Assembly (NCBI RefSeq): GCF_009711185.1
Contig: NZ_WMIF01000018.1
Span: forward strand, 17,214-81,213
Length of the DNA stretch: 64,000 nucleotides
Source: Paracoccus limosus
GTDB lineage: Bacteria > Pseudomonadota > Alphaproteobacteria > Rhodobacterales > Rhodobacteraceae
Direction: 5' to 3'
Each line of letters begins with the position of its first letter. Position 1 is the first letter of the stretch. Below the pieces are notes generated by a model. It had not been told where the DNA came from, did no database searches, and saw nothing but the letters and a program-made list of their open reading frames with translations. The position numbers and the translations under genes are program-made. This document shows positions 27,596-38,923 of the stretch, in pieces.

Positions 27596-28353
27596 CGCAG
27601 CAGCCCGCGCAGCTCGGTCTGGATGCGTTGCAGGCCGGGCAGGAAACGCGCCGGCAAGTCCTCGACCGTGGCATGCGATGCCGCAAGCCCGATGTTCAGC
27701 GCCGCCACCACCCGGCCGCGCATGTTCCACAAGGGCACTGCGATCGAGCGCAGGCCCAGTTCCACCTCTTGGTCGATCACGGCATGACCCTGGGCACGCA
27801 CGCGAGCGATCTCGGCCGCCAGCGCCACCGCGCCGGTGCGCGTCCTTGGCGTCCGGGCCGGGAACGGCGCCTGCGCCAGCACCGCGTCCAGTTCCGCCTG
27901 CGGCAGCGCCGCCAGCAGCACCCGGCCCATCGAGGTGCAATAGGCCGGCAGCCGCGACCCCGGCATCAGCGCAATCGACATCACCCGTTGCTGCGCCGCG
28001 CGTGCGACATAAACGATTTCCGCCCCGTCGAGAATCGAGACCGAGCTGCTTTCGCCTGTCTCCTCCGACAGCTGATCCAGCCATGGCTGCACGATCTGCG
28101 GCAGCGGCATGGTCGCCAGACAGGCCGTGCCCAGCCGCAGGACGCGCGGGGTCAGGGTGAAATATTTGCCGTCGTAATCGGCATAGCCGTGATGGGCCAG
28201 CGTCAGCAGGCAGCGCCGCGCCGTCGCCCGGTCGAGCCCCGCGGCGGTCGCCGCCTCGCCGATGGATTGGCGCGGACGCTCGGCGGTGAAGGTCTCGATG
28301 ACGCGCAAGCCCTTGGCGAGCCCCCCCATCATGTCGCGTTCCGTAATCCCCAT
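27592..28353 (-). CDS. pcaR: IclR-family regulator of the beta-ketoadipate pathway (PcaR/PobR/PcaU-like)
   Basis: 253 residues. N-terminal winged helix (LAKGLRVIETFTAERPRQSIGEAATAAGLDRATARRCLLTLAHHGYADYDGKYFTLTPRVL) and C-terminal effector domain with SVSILDGAEIVYVARAA, ALMPGSRLPAYCTSMGRVLLA and VIDQEVELGLRSIAVPL, all typical of the PcaR/PobR branch. Divergent from pcaIJF, 126 bases apart, with a PcaR-type operator between them. ATG 28353 is used; ATG 28332 is an alternative. Probably activates pcaIJF with beta-ketoadipate; that part is from family knowledge. Confidence 0.83.
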   Translation of the reverse strand: MGITERDMMGGLAKGLRVIETFTAERPRQSIGEAATAAGLDRATARRCLLTLAHHGYADYDGKYFTLTPRVLRLGTACLATMPLPQIVQPWLDQLSEETGESSSVSILDGAEIVYVARAAQQRVMSIALMPGSRLPAYCTSMGRVLLAALPQAELDAVLAQAPFPARTPRTRTGAVALAAEIARVRAQGHAVIDQEVELGLRSIAVPLWNMRGRVVAALNIGLAASHATVEDLPARFLPGLQRIQTELRGLLR

Positions 28354-28374
28354 CACCCTGAACCCTGCCAAAAC

Positions 28375-28409
28375 GTGCGATATGCGAACAACGGTCCCAT
28401 AGCGCACAA
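28375..28409. promoter_or_regulatory. PcaR/PcaU-type operator between pcaR and pcaI
   Basis: On the minus strand 28375-28389 reads GTTCGCATATCGCAC, one or two changes from the recalled PcaR/PcaU half-site pair GTTCGATAATCGCAC. A second half-site, GCGCACAA, lies on the plus strand at 28402-28409. The position in the divergent promoter region and the identity of both genes support the call. Confidence 0.6.
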
Positions 28410-28479
28410 ATTTGATTTACGGAAGGGGATTTCCGGGTGTAGCCAAGGCCCGCGCTGACCCATTTGCACGAGGATAGCC

Positions 28480-29214
28480 ATGGACAAGACGCTTCCCGAT
28501 CTGGCCGCCGCCGTGGCCGGCATCGAAGACGGCATGACGGTGATGATCGGCGGCTTTGGCGGCTCGGGCGCACCGATCGAGCTGATCCACGCCCTGATCG
28601 ACCGCTTTCGCGCCACCGGCCACCCCAAGGATCTGACGGTGGTGAACAACAATGCCGGCAACGGCCATGTCGGGCTGGCCGCGCTGATCGAACAGGGCAT
28701 GGTGCGCAAGCTGATCTGCTCGTTCCCGCGCTCGGCCGATCCGCGCGTGTTCACCGAGCTGTATCTGGCCGGCAAGATCGAGCTGGAGCTGGTGCCGCAG
28801 GGCACGCTGGCCGAACGCATCCGCGCCGGTGGCGCTGGCATCCCGGCGTTTTACACGCCGACCAGCTATGGCACCGATCTGGCCAAGGGCAAGCCGGTCG
28901 AGGAATTCGACGGCCGCCCCTATGTCCGCGAACGCTGGCTGAAAGCCGATGTGGCGCTGATCAAGGCCGAGACCGGCGACACCTTGGGCAACCTGACCTA
29001 CCGGATGGCCGCGCGCAATTTCGCGCCGCTGATGGCCATGGCCGCCGCCCGCACCGTGGTGCAGGTCAGCCATCTGGTCGCGCCCGGCGGCATCGACCCC
29101 GAGGCGGTCATTACCCCCGGCATCTTTGTCCAGGGCGTGGTCGAGGTGCCCCACCCCGCGCAGGAAGAAGACCTGAACCGCGCCAATGCCGTCTACCCGG
29201 AGGTGGCCCAATGA
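28480..29214 (+). CDS. pcaI: 3-oxoadipate CoA-transferase subunit A
   Basis: 244 residues, class I CoA-transferase alpha subunit. Signature MIGGFGGSGAPIELIHALI near the N-terminus, NNNAGNGHVGLAALI, and the conserved YTPTSYGTDLA and ERWLKADVALIKAE. With PcaJ it moves CoA from succinyl-CoA to beta-ketoadipate in aromatic degradation. It overlaps pcaJ by 4 bases (ATGA). It is not shown by sequence alone that the acyl acceptor is adipate rather than acetoacetate; pcaF beside it decides. Confidence 0.92.
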   Translation: MDKTLPDLAAAVAGIEDGMTVMIGGFGGSGAPIELIHALIDRFRATGHPKDLTVVNNNAGNGHVGLAALIEQGMVRKLICSFPRSADPRVFTELYLAGKIELELVPQGTLAERIRAGGAGIPAFYTPTSYGTDLAKGKPVEEFDGRPYVRERWLKADVALIKAETGDTLGNLTYRMAARNFAPLMAMAAARTVVQVSHLVAPGGIDPEAVITPGIFVQGVVEVPHPAQEEDLNRANAVYPEVAQ

Positions 29215-29879
29215 CCAAGCTCAGCTCGACCCAGATCGCCTGGCGCGCCGCCCAGGACATCGCCGATGGCGCCTATGTCAACCTTGGCATCGGCTTTCCC
29301 GAGATGGTGGCGAAATTCCAGCCCCCCGGCCGGCAGGCGATCTTTCACACCGAAAACGGCATTCTCGGCTTTGGCGAGGCCCCGGCTGCGGGCGCCGAGG
29401 ACTGGGATCTGATCAATGCCGGCAAAAAGGCGGTGACGCTGAAGCCCGGCACGGCGTTCTTTCACCATGCCGACAGCTTTGCCATGGTGCGCGGCGGCCA
29501 TCTGGATGTGGCGATCCTTGGCGCCTATCAGGTGGCGCAGAACGGCGATCTGGCGAACTGGTCGACCGGCCCCAAGGGCGTGCCGGCAGTGGGCGGCGCC
29601 ATGGATCTGGTGCATGGCGCCAAGCGCGTCGCCGTCATCACCGAGCATGTGACCAAGGACGGCAAACCCAAGCTTCTGGACGCCTGCACCCTGCCGCTGA
29701 CCGGCGTCGGCTGCGTGACGCGGGTCTATACTTCGCTGGCGGTGGTCGACATTCAGGACGGCCATTTCGTCCTGCGCGAGAAACTGCCGCAGATCTCGCT
29801 TGACGAGCTGCAATCCCTGACCGGCGCCACGCTGCACCTTGACGGTGCCGTGGCCGATCTGATCGTCCCGGAGCTGTGA
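29211..29879 (+). CDS. pcaJ: 3-oxoadipate CoA-transferase subunit B
   Basis: 222 residues, beta subunit of the CoA-transferase. YVNLGIGFPEMVA and the active-site stretch HTENGILGFGEAP, whose Glu forms the CoA thioester; later FFHHADSFAMVRGGHLDVAILGAYQV and VTRVYTSLAVVDI. The start codon overlaps the pcaI stop and the stop lies one base before the pcaF start, so the three genes form a tight operon. Confidence 0.93.
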   Translation: MTKLSSTQIAWRAAQDIADGAYVNLGIGFPEMVAKFQPPGRQAIFHTENGILGFGEAPAAGAEDWDLINAGKKAVTLKPGTAFFHHADSFAMVRGGHLDVAILGAYQVAQNGDLANWSTGPKGVPAVGGAMDLVHGAKRVAVITEHVTKDGKPKLLDACTLPLTGVGCVTRVYTSLAVVDIQDGHFVLREKLPQISLDELQSLTGATLHLDGAVADLIVPEL

Positions 29880-29880
29880 C

Positions 29881-31080
29881 ATGACCGAAGTTTTCATCTG
29901 CGACTATATCCGCACCCCCATCGGCCGTTTCGGCAGCGCGCTGGCCCCGGTGCGGGCCGACGATCTGGGCGCGGTGCCGCTGCGCGCGCTGATGGCGCGC
30001 AATGTCGCCGTGGACTGGCAGGCGGTCGATGACGTGGTCTTTGGCTGCGCCAATCAGGCCGGCGAGGACAATCGCAACGTCGCGCGCATGTCGGCCCTGC
30101 TGGCCGGCCTGCCGCTGGAGGTGCCGGGCACCACGATCAACCGGCTCTGCGGGTCGGGCATGGATGCGGTGCTGGTCGCCGCGCGCCAGATCGCCGCCGG
30201 CGAGGCCGAGCTGATGATCGCGGGCGGGGTCGAATCGATGTCGCGCGCGCCCTTTGTCATGCCCAAGGCCGAAAGCGCCTATAGCCGTGCCGCCGAGATC
30301 CACGACACCACCATCGGCTGGCGCTTTGTCAACCCGGCGATGGAGCGGCAATATGGCGTCGATTCCATGCCGCAGACCGGCCAGAACGTCGCCGATGATT
30401 TCGGCATCTCGCGCGAGGATCAGGACGCGATGGCGCTGCGCTCGCAGCAGCGCGCCGCCGAGGCGCAGGCCAATGGCCGTCTGGCGCGCGAGATCACCCC
30501 GGTCAGCATCCCCCAGCGCAAGGGCGAGGCGCTGGTCGTGGACCGCGACGAACATCCCCGCGCCACCACGGCCGAGACGCTGGCCAAGCTCAAGCCGCTG
30601 TTTGCCAATGGCTCGGTCACGGCGGGCAATGCCTCGGGCGTCAATGACGGCGCGGCGGCGCTGATCCTTGCCAATGAGGCGGCGGCGCGCCGATACGGGC
30701 TGACCCCGATCGTGCGCGTGCTGGGCGGCGCCACCGCAGGCGTGGCACCCCGGATCATGGGCATCGGCCCGGCGCCGGCCAGCCAGAAGCTGATGGGCCG
30801 TCTGAACCTGACCCCGGCCGATTTCGACGTGATCGAGCTGAACGAGGCCTTTGCCAGCCAGGGCCTTGCCACGCTGCGCCTGCTGGGCATTGCCGATGAC
30901 GACCCGCGCGTGAACGCCAATGGCGGCGCCATCGCGCTGGGGCACCCCTTGGGCATGTCGGGGGCGCGCATCACCGGCACCGCCGCGTTGCAACTGGCCC
31001 ATGTCGGCGGGCGCCGCTCGCTTTCGACCATGTGCATCGGCGTTGGGCAGGGAATCGCCATCGCGCTGGAGCGCGTCTGA
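29881..31080 (+). CDS. pcaF: 3-oxoadipyl-CoA thiolase
   Basis: 399 residues, last step of the beta-ketoadipate pathway: beta-ketoadipyl-CoA plus CoA gives succinyl-CoA and acetyl-CoA. Catalytic Cys in TTINRLCGSGMDAV (about residue 90), GGVESMSRAPFVM, the histidine in NANGGAIALGHPLGMSGAR and the C-terminal cysteine in LSTMCIGVGQG. The start of PcaF-type thiolases (EVFICDYIRTPIGRFG) is present. Upper-pathway genes (pcaGH, pcaBCD) are not in the window. Confidence 0.94.
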   Translation: MTEVFICDYIRTPIGRFGSALAPVRADDLGAVPLRALMARNVAVDWQAVDDVVFGCANQAGEDNRNVARMSALLAGLPLEVPGTTINRLCGSGMDAVLVAARQIAAGEAELMIAGGVESMSRAPFVMPKAESAYSRAAEIHDTTIGWRFVNPAMERQYGVDSMPQTGQNVADDFGISREDQDAMALRSQQRAAEAQANGRLAREITPVSIPQRKGEALVVDRDEHPRATTAETLAKLKPLFANGSVTAGNASGVNDGAAALILANEAAARRYGLTPIVRVLGGATAGVAPRIMGIGPAPASQKLMGRLNLTPADFDVIELNEAFASQGLATLRLLGIADDDPRVNANGGAIALGHPLGMSGARITGTAALQLAHVGGRRSLSTMCIGVGQGIAIALERV

Positions 31081-31389
31081 ACCGGGGCGCTGCCCCTGCG
31101 GGGCGGTTGCAGGCTGCGCGACAAGGCGCCGCAGCAACCGCCCGGCGAATTCGTGCCGGCCGGCCGTTAGCCCCATCCCGGACACAATCCCCCGCCCAAT
31201 CATGGCCTTGCGCCGGCCTGCCTGCACAGCCGGGCCGGGCCGCCGCCCCCTGTCCCGGCACAGAACCGCCAAGTTTTCCTTGACGTTGCGGCAGAGCCGG
31301 AACTATCGCGAATCTGTCAAACAGCTTTGCAGCCTTGGCATTCACGGATGCCGGGCGCCAAGCGTTCGGGGGATGAGGGAGAACATCTG
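31081..31389 (+). promoter_or_regulatory. Region between pcaF and the asparagine permease
   Basis: 309 bases without a gene. A small hairpin GCCCC-TGC-GGGGC (31092-31104) lies just past pcaF but has no T-run. Further on, TTGACG (31280-31285) with CTATCG (31303-31308) at 17-base spacing is a possible promoter for the permease gene. No repeats were seen. Confidence 0.35.
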
Positions 31390-32835
31390 TTGCATCACCA
31401 AGCACCCGGTTCCGAGGGGCATGTCTATGCCGCCGAAGAAGCCGGTTTCCACAAGGAATTGAAACCACGCCAGATCCAGATGATCGCCATTGGCGGCGCC
31501 ATCGGCACCGGGCTGTTTCTGGGCGCGGGCGGGCGTCTGGCGGTTGCCGGTCCCTCGCTGGTTCTGGTCTATGCGCTTTGCGGCTTTTTCGGCTTTCTGG
31601 TGCTGCGCGCCCTGGGCGAGCTGATCATGCACCGGCCCAGCTCGGGATCGTTCGTCAGCTATGCGCGTGAATTCTATGGCGAAAAACTGGCCTTCGCGGC
31701 AGGCTGGATGTATTGGATCAACTGGGCGATGACCTCGGTGGCCGATGTCACCGCCGTCGCCGTCTACATGAACTTTTTCAAGGCCTATGTGCCGTGGCTG
31801 GCGGGCGTGGACCAATGGGTCTTTGCGCTGGTGGCGCTGATCGTCGTGCTGGCGATGAACCTGCTGTCAGTCAAGGTCTTTGGCGAGCTGGAATTCTGGT
31901 TCAGCCTGATCAAGGTGGTGGCGCTGGTCGGCTTCCTGATCATCGGCATCTATTTCGTCGTCACCGGCACGCCCATCGCGGGGCACACCCCCGGCCTGCA
32001 TCTGATCTCCGAAGGCGGAGGCTGGTTCCCGAACGGCATCCTGCCCGCGCTGGTGCTGACGCAGGGCGTGGTCTTTGCCTATGCCTCGATCGAGCTGATC
32101 GGCACCGCCGCCGGCGAGACCGAGGATCCGCGTCAGGTCATGCCGCGCGCCATCCGCACTGTCGTGCTGCGTCTGGTGGTGTTCTACGTCGGCTCGGTGC
32201 TGCTTTTGTCGCTGCTGCTGCCCTATACCGCCTACAAGGGCGGCGAGAGCCCCTTTGTCACCTTCTTCGGCGCCATCGGCATCGAGGGTGCGGATGTGGT
32301 GATGAACCTTGTGGTGCTGACCGCCGTGCTGTCCTCGCTGAACGCCGGGCTTTATTCCACCGGGCGCATCCTGCATTCGATGGCGATCTCGGGCTCGGCC
32401 CCGGCGGCGCTGGCGCGGATGAACAAGTCGGGCGTGCCCTATATGGGCATCGGCGTCACCGCTGCCGTCACCGTGATGGGCGTGGTGCTGAACGCATGGC
32501 TGCCCTCGCAGGCATTTGAAATCGCCATCAACGTCGCGGCGCTGGGGCTGATCTGCGCCTGGGGCACCATCGTGCTGTGCCAGCTGAAGCTCTGGAGCCT
32601 TGCGCGTCAGGGCAAGATGCAGCGCCCCGAGTTCCGCATGTTCGGCGCGCCCTTTACCGGCATCCTGACGCTGGCTTTCCTTCTGGGCGTGGTCGTGCTG
32701 ATGGCCTTTGACTATCCGGTGGGGACATGGACCGTGGCCTCGCTGGCGCTGATCGTGCCGGCGCTGATCATCGGCTGGCATCTGGCGCGCGGTCGCATCG
32801 CCCGCATCGCCGCTCAGGCCGGAACCACCGCGTGA
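31390..32835 (+). CDS. ansP: L-asparagine permease AnsP-like (APC superfamily)
   Basis: About 481 residues, twelve TM segments. [18 protein letters not shown] is the APC consensus; [49 protein letters not shown] and [11 protein letters not shown] closely resemble E. coli AnsP. The start is uncertain: TTG 31390 follows GAGGGAG and gives the usual N-terminal length, while ATG 31348 or 31327 would add 14-21 residues. It ends overlapping the asparaginase start (GTGA), so import and hydrolysis of asparagine are coupled. Other amino acid substrates cannot be excluded. Confidence 0.85.
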   Translation: MHHQAPGSEGHVYAAEEAGFHKELKPRQIQMIAIGGAIGTGLFLGAGGRLAVAGPSLVLVYALCGFFGFLVLRALGELIMHRPSSGSFVSYAREFYGEKLAFAAGWMYWINWAMTSVADVTAVAVYMNFFKAYVPWLAGVDQWVFALVALIVVLAMNLLSVKVFGELEFWFSLIKVVALVGFLIIGIYFVVTGTPIAGHTPGLHLISEGGGWFPNGILPALVLTQGVVFAYASIELIGTAAGETEDPRQVMPRAIRTVVLRLVVFYVGSVLLLSLLLPYTAYKGGESPFVTFFGAIGIEGADVVMNLVVLTAVLSSLNAGLYSTGRILHSMAISGSAPAALARMNKSGVPYMGIGVTAAVTVMGVVLNAWLPSQAFEIAINVAALGLICAWGTIVLCQLKLWSLARQGKMQRPEFRMFGAPFTGILTLAFLLGVVVLMAFDYPVGTWTVASLALIVPALIIGWHLARGRIARIAAQAGTTA

Positions 32836-33773
32836 GCGGGTTGGCAGACACGCCTCTGGTCGCGGTCATCGCGACCGGGGGCACCATCGCCAGCCGCAAG
32901 GATGCAGCGGGCGCCGCGCGGCCGGCGCTGAGCGGTCAGGATCTGCTGGACCTCTTGCCGCCGATGCAGGTCCGCCTGCGCCCGGTCGAGCTTTTGGCCA
33001 AGGACAGCTCCAGCCTGACCCTGACCGACATGCAGGCGATCAGCGATGCGGTGGCGGCCCAGCTGGCCGACCCCGAGGTCGCCGGCGTGGTCGTGCTGCA
33101 CGGCACCGATTCGATGGAGGAAACCGCGCTGCTTCTGCATCTGCAGGGCCGTACGGCCCGGCCGGTGCTGCTGACCGGGGCGCAATTTGCCGCCGACAGC
33201 GCCCAGCCTGACGGGCCGGGCAATCTGGCGGCGGCCATCGGCGCGGTGCTGCAGGGTCCGGCCGGGGTCCGCGTTGCCTTTGGCGGGCGGCTGCTGCCGG
33301 TCTGGGGGCTTTACAAATCCGCCTCGGACAGTGCCGACGCCTTTGCCCGCGCCAAGGCCGATGCCGTGCCACCCCGATTGCCGCCGCTGCCGCGCCCGGT
33401 GCCGGGTCTGCGCGTCGATATCGTCGCGCTGCATCCGGGCGCCGATGCGCTGCATCTCGATGCCAGCATCGCCGCCGGAGCGCGCGGCATCGTGCTGGCG
33501 GCGCTGGGGTCGGGCAATACCACCGCTGCGGTGGTGCAGGCCGTGGCCCGCGCGCGAGACGCCGGCATTGCGGTCGTCACCTCCAGCCGGGTGCCGAACG
33601 GCTGGCTGGCGCCCGCCTATGGCGGCGGCGGCGGCGGCCATGATCTGGTCGAGGCGGGGGCGGTGCATTCCGCGCTGCTGCGTCCGGGTCAGGCGCGGAT
33701 CCTGCTGGCGGCACTGCTCGCCAATGATTGCGCTGATCGCGCCACGCTGACGGCCGCTTTCGGCCAAGCCTGA
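32832..33773 (+). CDS. ansA: L-asparaginase, cytoplasmic type
   Basis: 313 residues. Catalytic threonines in [12 protein letters not shown] and [16 protein letters not shown]; the Lys/Asp triad partners are consistent with the type I/II asparaginase fold. No signal peptide is present, which points to a cytosolic enzyme acting on imported asparagine (to aspartate and ammonia). The GTG start at 32832 overlaps the permease stop by 4 bases. The C-terminal part has an unusual run of glycines, [12 protein letters not shown], in the region that holds the last substrate contacts. Glutaminase side activity is possible. Confidence 0.88.
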   Translation: MSGLADTPLVAVIATGGTIASRKDAAGAARPALSGQDLLDLLPPMQVRLRPVELLAKDSSSLTLTDMQAISDAVAAQLADPEVAGVVVLHGTDSMEETALLLHLQGRTARPVLLTGAQFAADSAQPDGPGNLAAAIGAVLQGPAGVRVAFGGRLLPVWGLYKSASDSADAFARAKADAVPPRLPPLPRPVPGLRVDIVALHPGADALHLDASIAAGARGIVLAALGSGNTTAAVVQAVARARDAGIAVVTSSRVPNGWLAPAYGGGGGGHDLVEAGAVHSALLRPGQARILLAALLANDCADRATLTAAFGQA

Positions 33774-33848
33774 ACCACGACAGGTTGCGCCCGCGCCGCA
33801 ACGCGCGCAATACGGGCGCAACCCCCTTAGCTCGTGCCAGACCAAGCC

Positions 33849-34826
33849 ATGAACCCTGCCTCTCCCTGGACGCTGCGCGCCCTGCAATTGTTTTCGGCCG
33901 CCGCCATTTCGCTGGTGGTCGCGGTGCAGCTGGGCCTGCACAACCCGTTCTGGGCCGCGATGCCGGTCTGGGTCGTGGCCCAGCCCAACCGTCAGGACCT
34001 CTTGCTGCGCGGCACGCTGCGGGTGCTGGGCACCGCCATCGGCGCCGCCATCGGCTGGTGGGCGCTGACCGCCCTGCCCGACCCGACCGCCCGCATCGCC
34101 GTGCTGACGGTGACCGTGGCGCTTGGCACCGCGCTGACCTATTGGATCGGCACCGCCTACAGCTATGGCATCCTGCTGGCCGCCATCACCATCGCCGTGG
34201 TGCTGATCCCGGCCATGGATCACCCGGTCGATGCCGCCGCGCTGGCGCTGGACCGGATCCGCTGCACGATGATCGGCGTGATCGCGGTCACGGTCATCAC
34301 CTTCCTTTTTACCCCCCGCCGCAGAGAACGGCTGCCCCCGCGCATCGCGCCGCCATGGCGGATCGTGCTGCGGCAGGGCCTGCTGGGGGCGGCGGCGGGG
34401 CTGCTGGCGGGGCTGCTGCTGCGGCATCTGGGTGGGCCTGCGGGCATCGCCTCGGCCCTGTCGCTGTGCATCTTCATCCTGATCATCGGCTCGGCGCGCA
34501 ATCCGACGCCGATGCTGACCTATATGCCAACCGGCGCCAGCATCGGCGTGCTGGCGGCGCTGGCCTATCGCGGGCTGGATCTGGCGCTGCCCGATCCGGC
34601 GGGGCTGGCGCTGGGGCTGGCGCTGCCGTTCCTGGCTGCGGGCGCCATCCTGCGCAGCCGCGCCCGCACCGCACCTCTGGGGCTGGATTCGAACATGTGC
34701 TTTCTGCTGACGGCCGAGGCCGGCACGGCGGGACATGGCTTTTCGGCGCATCTGCAGGGCGGGGTGGCGCTGGTCCTGACCGCCTTTTGCCTGACCGCAC
34801 TGCTGCGGCGCCTGCCTGCGGCCTAA
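33849..34826 (+). CDS. FUSC-family inner-membrane protein
   Basis: 325 residues with two repeats of about five TM segments separated by the basic loop FTPRRRERLPPRIAPPWR (about 155-175). Motifs NPFWAAMPVWVVAQPNRQD and LLRGTLRVLGTAIGAAIG are typical of the FUSC/aromatic acid exporter group (fusaric acid resistance-like), though the protein is half the size of AaeB and lacks a soluble domain. It may export an organic acid. The start at 33849 is chosen (33834 is possible; neither has a strong SD). Single gene. Confidence 0.72.
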   Translation: MNPASPWTLRALQLFSAAAISLVVAVQLGLHNPFWAAMPVWVVAQPNRQDLLLRGTLRVLGTAIGAAIGWWALTALPDPTARIAVLTVTVALGTALTYWIGTAYSYGILLAAITIAVVLIPAMDHPVDAAALALDRIRCTMIGVIAVTVITFLFTPRRRERLPPRIAPPWRIVLRQGLLGAAAGLLAGLLLRHLGGPAGIASALSLCIFILIIGSARNPTPMLTYMPTGASIGVLAALAYRGLDLALPDPAGLALGLALPFLAAGAILRSRARTAPLGLDSNMCFLLTAEAGTAGHGFSAHLQGGVALVLTAFCLTALLRRLPAA

Positions 34827-34838
34827 GGCGCGCCGCGC

Positions 34839-35255
34839 TTAGCCGGCGTGGCGCAGTTTGTGCAGCACTTCGCCGATCTGATAGGGTTTTTCGACCACCG
34901 GCACGCCGGCGAATTCCGCCGGCAGCACCAGATCGCCGCCATAGCCGGTGGCAAAGACGAAATGCACCCCCTGCGCCAGCAGCGCCCGTGCCACCGGAAA
35001 GCAATCCTCGCGCCCCAGCTTGACGTCCAGCACCGCCAGATCGGGCGGCCCGTCCTTGATCATGCGCAGCGCGGTGGCGACATCGCCGGCCAGCCCCATG
35101 ACCTCATAACCGAAATCCTTCAGATCGGCCTCCAGCGCCATGCCGATCAGCAGCTGATCCTCGACCAGCAGCACGCGCGCCCGGCCGGGGCGGGCGCGGA
35201 ACTGCCCCCCCTGCGCGACCCCCGGTCTGCCGAACTGATCCGACATCTCGCTCAT
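34839..35255 (-). CDS. Single-domain response regulator (CheY-like receiver)
   Basis: 138 residues consisting of one receiver domain after a 25-residue leader. E32-D33 bind Mg, the phosphoacceptor is D77 in LAVLDVKLG, with T103 in FATGYGG and K123 in VVEKPYQ. There is no output domain; such proteins occur in phosphorelays of alphaproteobacteria, often acting with HWE/HisKA2 kinases. No kinase is adjacent. The frame is open far upstream but the extension has no similarity, so MSEMSDQ at 35255 is used. Confidence 0.85.
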   Translation of the reverse strand: MSEMSDQFGRPGVAQGGQFRARPGRARVLLVEDQLLIGMALEADLKDFGYEVMGLAGDVATALRMIKDGPPDLAVLDVKLGREDCFPVARALLAQGVHFVFATGYGGDLVLPAEFAGVPVVEKPYQIGEVLHKLRHAG

Positions 35256-35602
35256 GCGCGGATCTCGCCGCAGCGCCGCATCACCGCACCCGGCCGGACA
35301 GATCACGCGCCGCGTGTATCCGCGATGGGCGAGAGGATTGGCCAAGGGATTGGGCAGGCATGAAATCTTTCGCAGCTCCGGTCGGTGTCGCCTTGTTTGG
35401 TAGAGATGGCCCGCAGGCTCGGCAACGTCGAACGCATTCCTGACACGACAATGTAACTTATGTTTAGGGTTCGTCCCGCCGCCAACCTGCGGGCGAGTTT
35501 CGTCATGCCGCGATGCAGTATGAACATTTTCTGAAAGAGTATTTACACCGATGACGAAGTACTTCAAAGATTGGCGCAAGAATGCGCAACTTGGGGGGAG
35601 TT
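35256..35602. promoter_or_regulatory. Divergent promoter region of the response regulator and the DeoR operon
   Basis: 347 bases without a gene. The part at about 35440-35590 is clearly AT-richer than its surroundings (TGTAACTTATGTTTAGG, TGAAAGAGTATTTACACC) and should hold the promoter of the deoR-rbs operon. No operator could be fixed. A 32-codon frame at 35550 overlaps the GTG start region and was not accepted as a gene. Confidence 0.4.
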
Positions 35603-36372
35603 GTGAGCGATTCCGACCGCCAGGAAAAAATTGTATCGTTATTGGATGAACGACCTTTCGCATCCGTGCGCGATCTTCAGCAATTGATCGGCGTGTCGGG
35701 GGCAACGATCCGACGCGATATAGAAAAGCTGAACGAAGCCGGACGCGCCCGCAAGGTCTATGGCGGCGTCGCCGCGATCGAACTGGGGCCGCGCCCCGAC
35801 TCACTGCCCTTTGTCGAGAACCGCGACATCGCCGTGGCCGCCAAGCGCGCCATCGCGCGCGAGGCCGAAAAGCTGGTGCAGGACGGCAGCTCGGTCATCA
35901 TCCATGGCGGCTCGACCTGTTTTCACTTCGGCATCCGCATCGCGCATCGCAACCTGCGTGTCTTTACCAATTCCATGCCGCTGGCCGCGCATCTGGCGGA
36001 AAGCGGCACCTGCCAGCTGACCGTGGGCGGGGGCGACCTGCACCGCGAGCCCGGCGTGCTTTACGACCCGGCCGAGGGCAACCGCCCCTTTTACGCCGCG
36101 CAGTTCTTTGTCGGCGCGCTGGGGATCAGCGAATTCGGCATCCTTGAACAGCATCCGCTGCTGGTGCGGCTGGCCGACGAGATGAGCCGCGTCGCCGCCG
36201 AGACCATTCTTCTGGCCGACAGCCGCAAATTCGGCATCCGGCCACCGACCGTATCGCTGCCTTTCTCGCGCATCGCGCGGGTCATCACCGACGACGGCCT
36301 CAGCGACGCCCATGCCCGTATGCTGGAACGGGCCGGTGTCGAGGTCGTCATCGCCCAGATCGAGAGGGAACA

Positions 36373-36376
<4 letters not shown>
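35603..36376 (+). CDS. DeoR-family regulator of the sugar operon
   Basis: 257 residues. N-terminal DeoR helix-turn-helix: [51 protein letters not shown], then a sugar-phosphate-binding DeoRC domain with [47 protein letters not shown] and [10 protein letters not shown]. The GTG at 35603 has the strong SD GGGGGGAG. It overlaps rbsA by 4 bases (ATGA), so it is part of the transporter operon and probably controls it in response to a phosphorylated sugar. Confidence 0.88.
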
Positions 36377-37896
<1,520 letters not shown>

Positions 37897-37898
37897 CA

Positions 37899-38873
37899 AT
37901 GTCCGACAAGACCAGCCCCGCGGCCAACCAACGCCTGCGCACGATTATGAGCGTGGCAGGGATGCTGCCGGTTCTCATCCTTCTGGCCATCGTCTTCCAG
38001 ATGATGAGCGGCCGCTTCATGAGCGTGAACAACCTTTCGAACGTCATGCAGCAGGCCTCGATCAACATCGTGCTGGCCTCGGGGATGACCTTCGTCATCC
38101 TGACCGGCGGCATCGACCTGTCGGTGGGCTCGATCCTGGCCACCTCGGCGATGGTGGCGGTGATCGTGTCGCTGATCCCCGAATTCGGCTGGTTGGGCGT
38201 GCCCGCGGCCATGCTGGTCGGCCTGGCCTGCGGTCTGGCGAACGGCATCCTGATCTCGGCGCTGAAACTGCCACCGTTCATTGTAACCCTGGGGTCATTG
38301 ACGGCGGTCAGGGGCATTGCCCGACTGGTCGGCAATGACACCACGGTGTTCAACCCCGACCTGCCCTTCGACGTGATCGGCAACGGCAGCCTGTTCGGTA
38401 TTCCGTGGCTGGCGATCATCGCGCTGGCGGTGATCCTGCTGTCGTGGTTCATCCTGAAACGCACCGTGCTGGGCACCTGGATCTATGCCACCGGCGGCAA
38501 CCCCGAGGCCGCGCGCCTGACCGGGATCAAGGTGCCGATGGTGCTTCTTTTCGTCTATGGTCTGTCGGGCCTCTTCGCGGGTCTCGGCGGCGCCATGGCG
38601 GCAGCCCGTCTTTACGCGGCAAACGGGCTGCAACTGGGGCAGGCCTATGAACTGGACGCCATCGCGGCGGTCATTCTGGGCGGCACCAGCTTTGTCGGCG
38701 GCGTCGGCTCGATCTGGGGCACGCTGATCGGCGCGCTGATTATCGCGGTTCTGTCGAACGGCCTGATCCTGATCGGCGTCTCCGACATCTGGCAATATAT
38801 CGTCAAAGGTCTGGTCATCATCGCCGCCGTGGCGCTGGACCGCTATCGCCAAAAGGGCGGCGCCCGCACCTGA
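37899..38873 (+). CDS. Sugar ABC transporter permease (RbsC type)
   Basis: 324 residues, about ten hydrophobic segments. Conserved CUT2 features: FVILTGGIDLSVGSILA, PPFIVTLGSLTAVRGIARL and NPEAARLTGIKVPMVLLFVYGLSGLFAGLGG, plus GTSFVGGVGSIWGTLIGALI. It lies two bases after the ATPase gene and before the binding protein, the standard rbsA-rbsC-rbsB order. Confidence 0.93.
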   Translation: MSDKTSPAANQRLRTIMSVAGMLPVLILLAIVFQMMSGRFMSVNNLSNVMQQASINIVLASGMTFVILTGGIDLSVGSILATSAMVAVIVSLIPEFGWLGVPAAMLVGLACGLANGILISALKLPPFIVTLGSLTAVRGIARLVGNDTTVFNPDLPFDVIGNGSLFGIPWLAIIALAVILLSWFILKRTVLGTWIYATGGNPEAARLTGIKVPMVLLFVYGLSGLFAGLGGAMAAARLYAANGLQLGQAYELDAIAAVILGGTSFVGGVGSIWGTLIGALIIAVLSNGLILIGVSDIWQYIVKGLVIIAAVALDRYRQKGGART

Positions 38874-38923
38874 GGCGCACCCTGACCCCCATTCGAACAC
38901 GCATATAACGGGAGGAAAACCAC

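Noticed and set aside
35550..35650. Short frame starting MTKYFKDWRKNAQLGG upstream of the DeoR gene
   Set aside because: Overlaps the well-supported GTG start with its SD, lacks its own SD and has no similarity.
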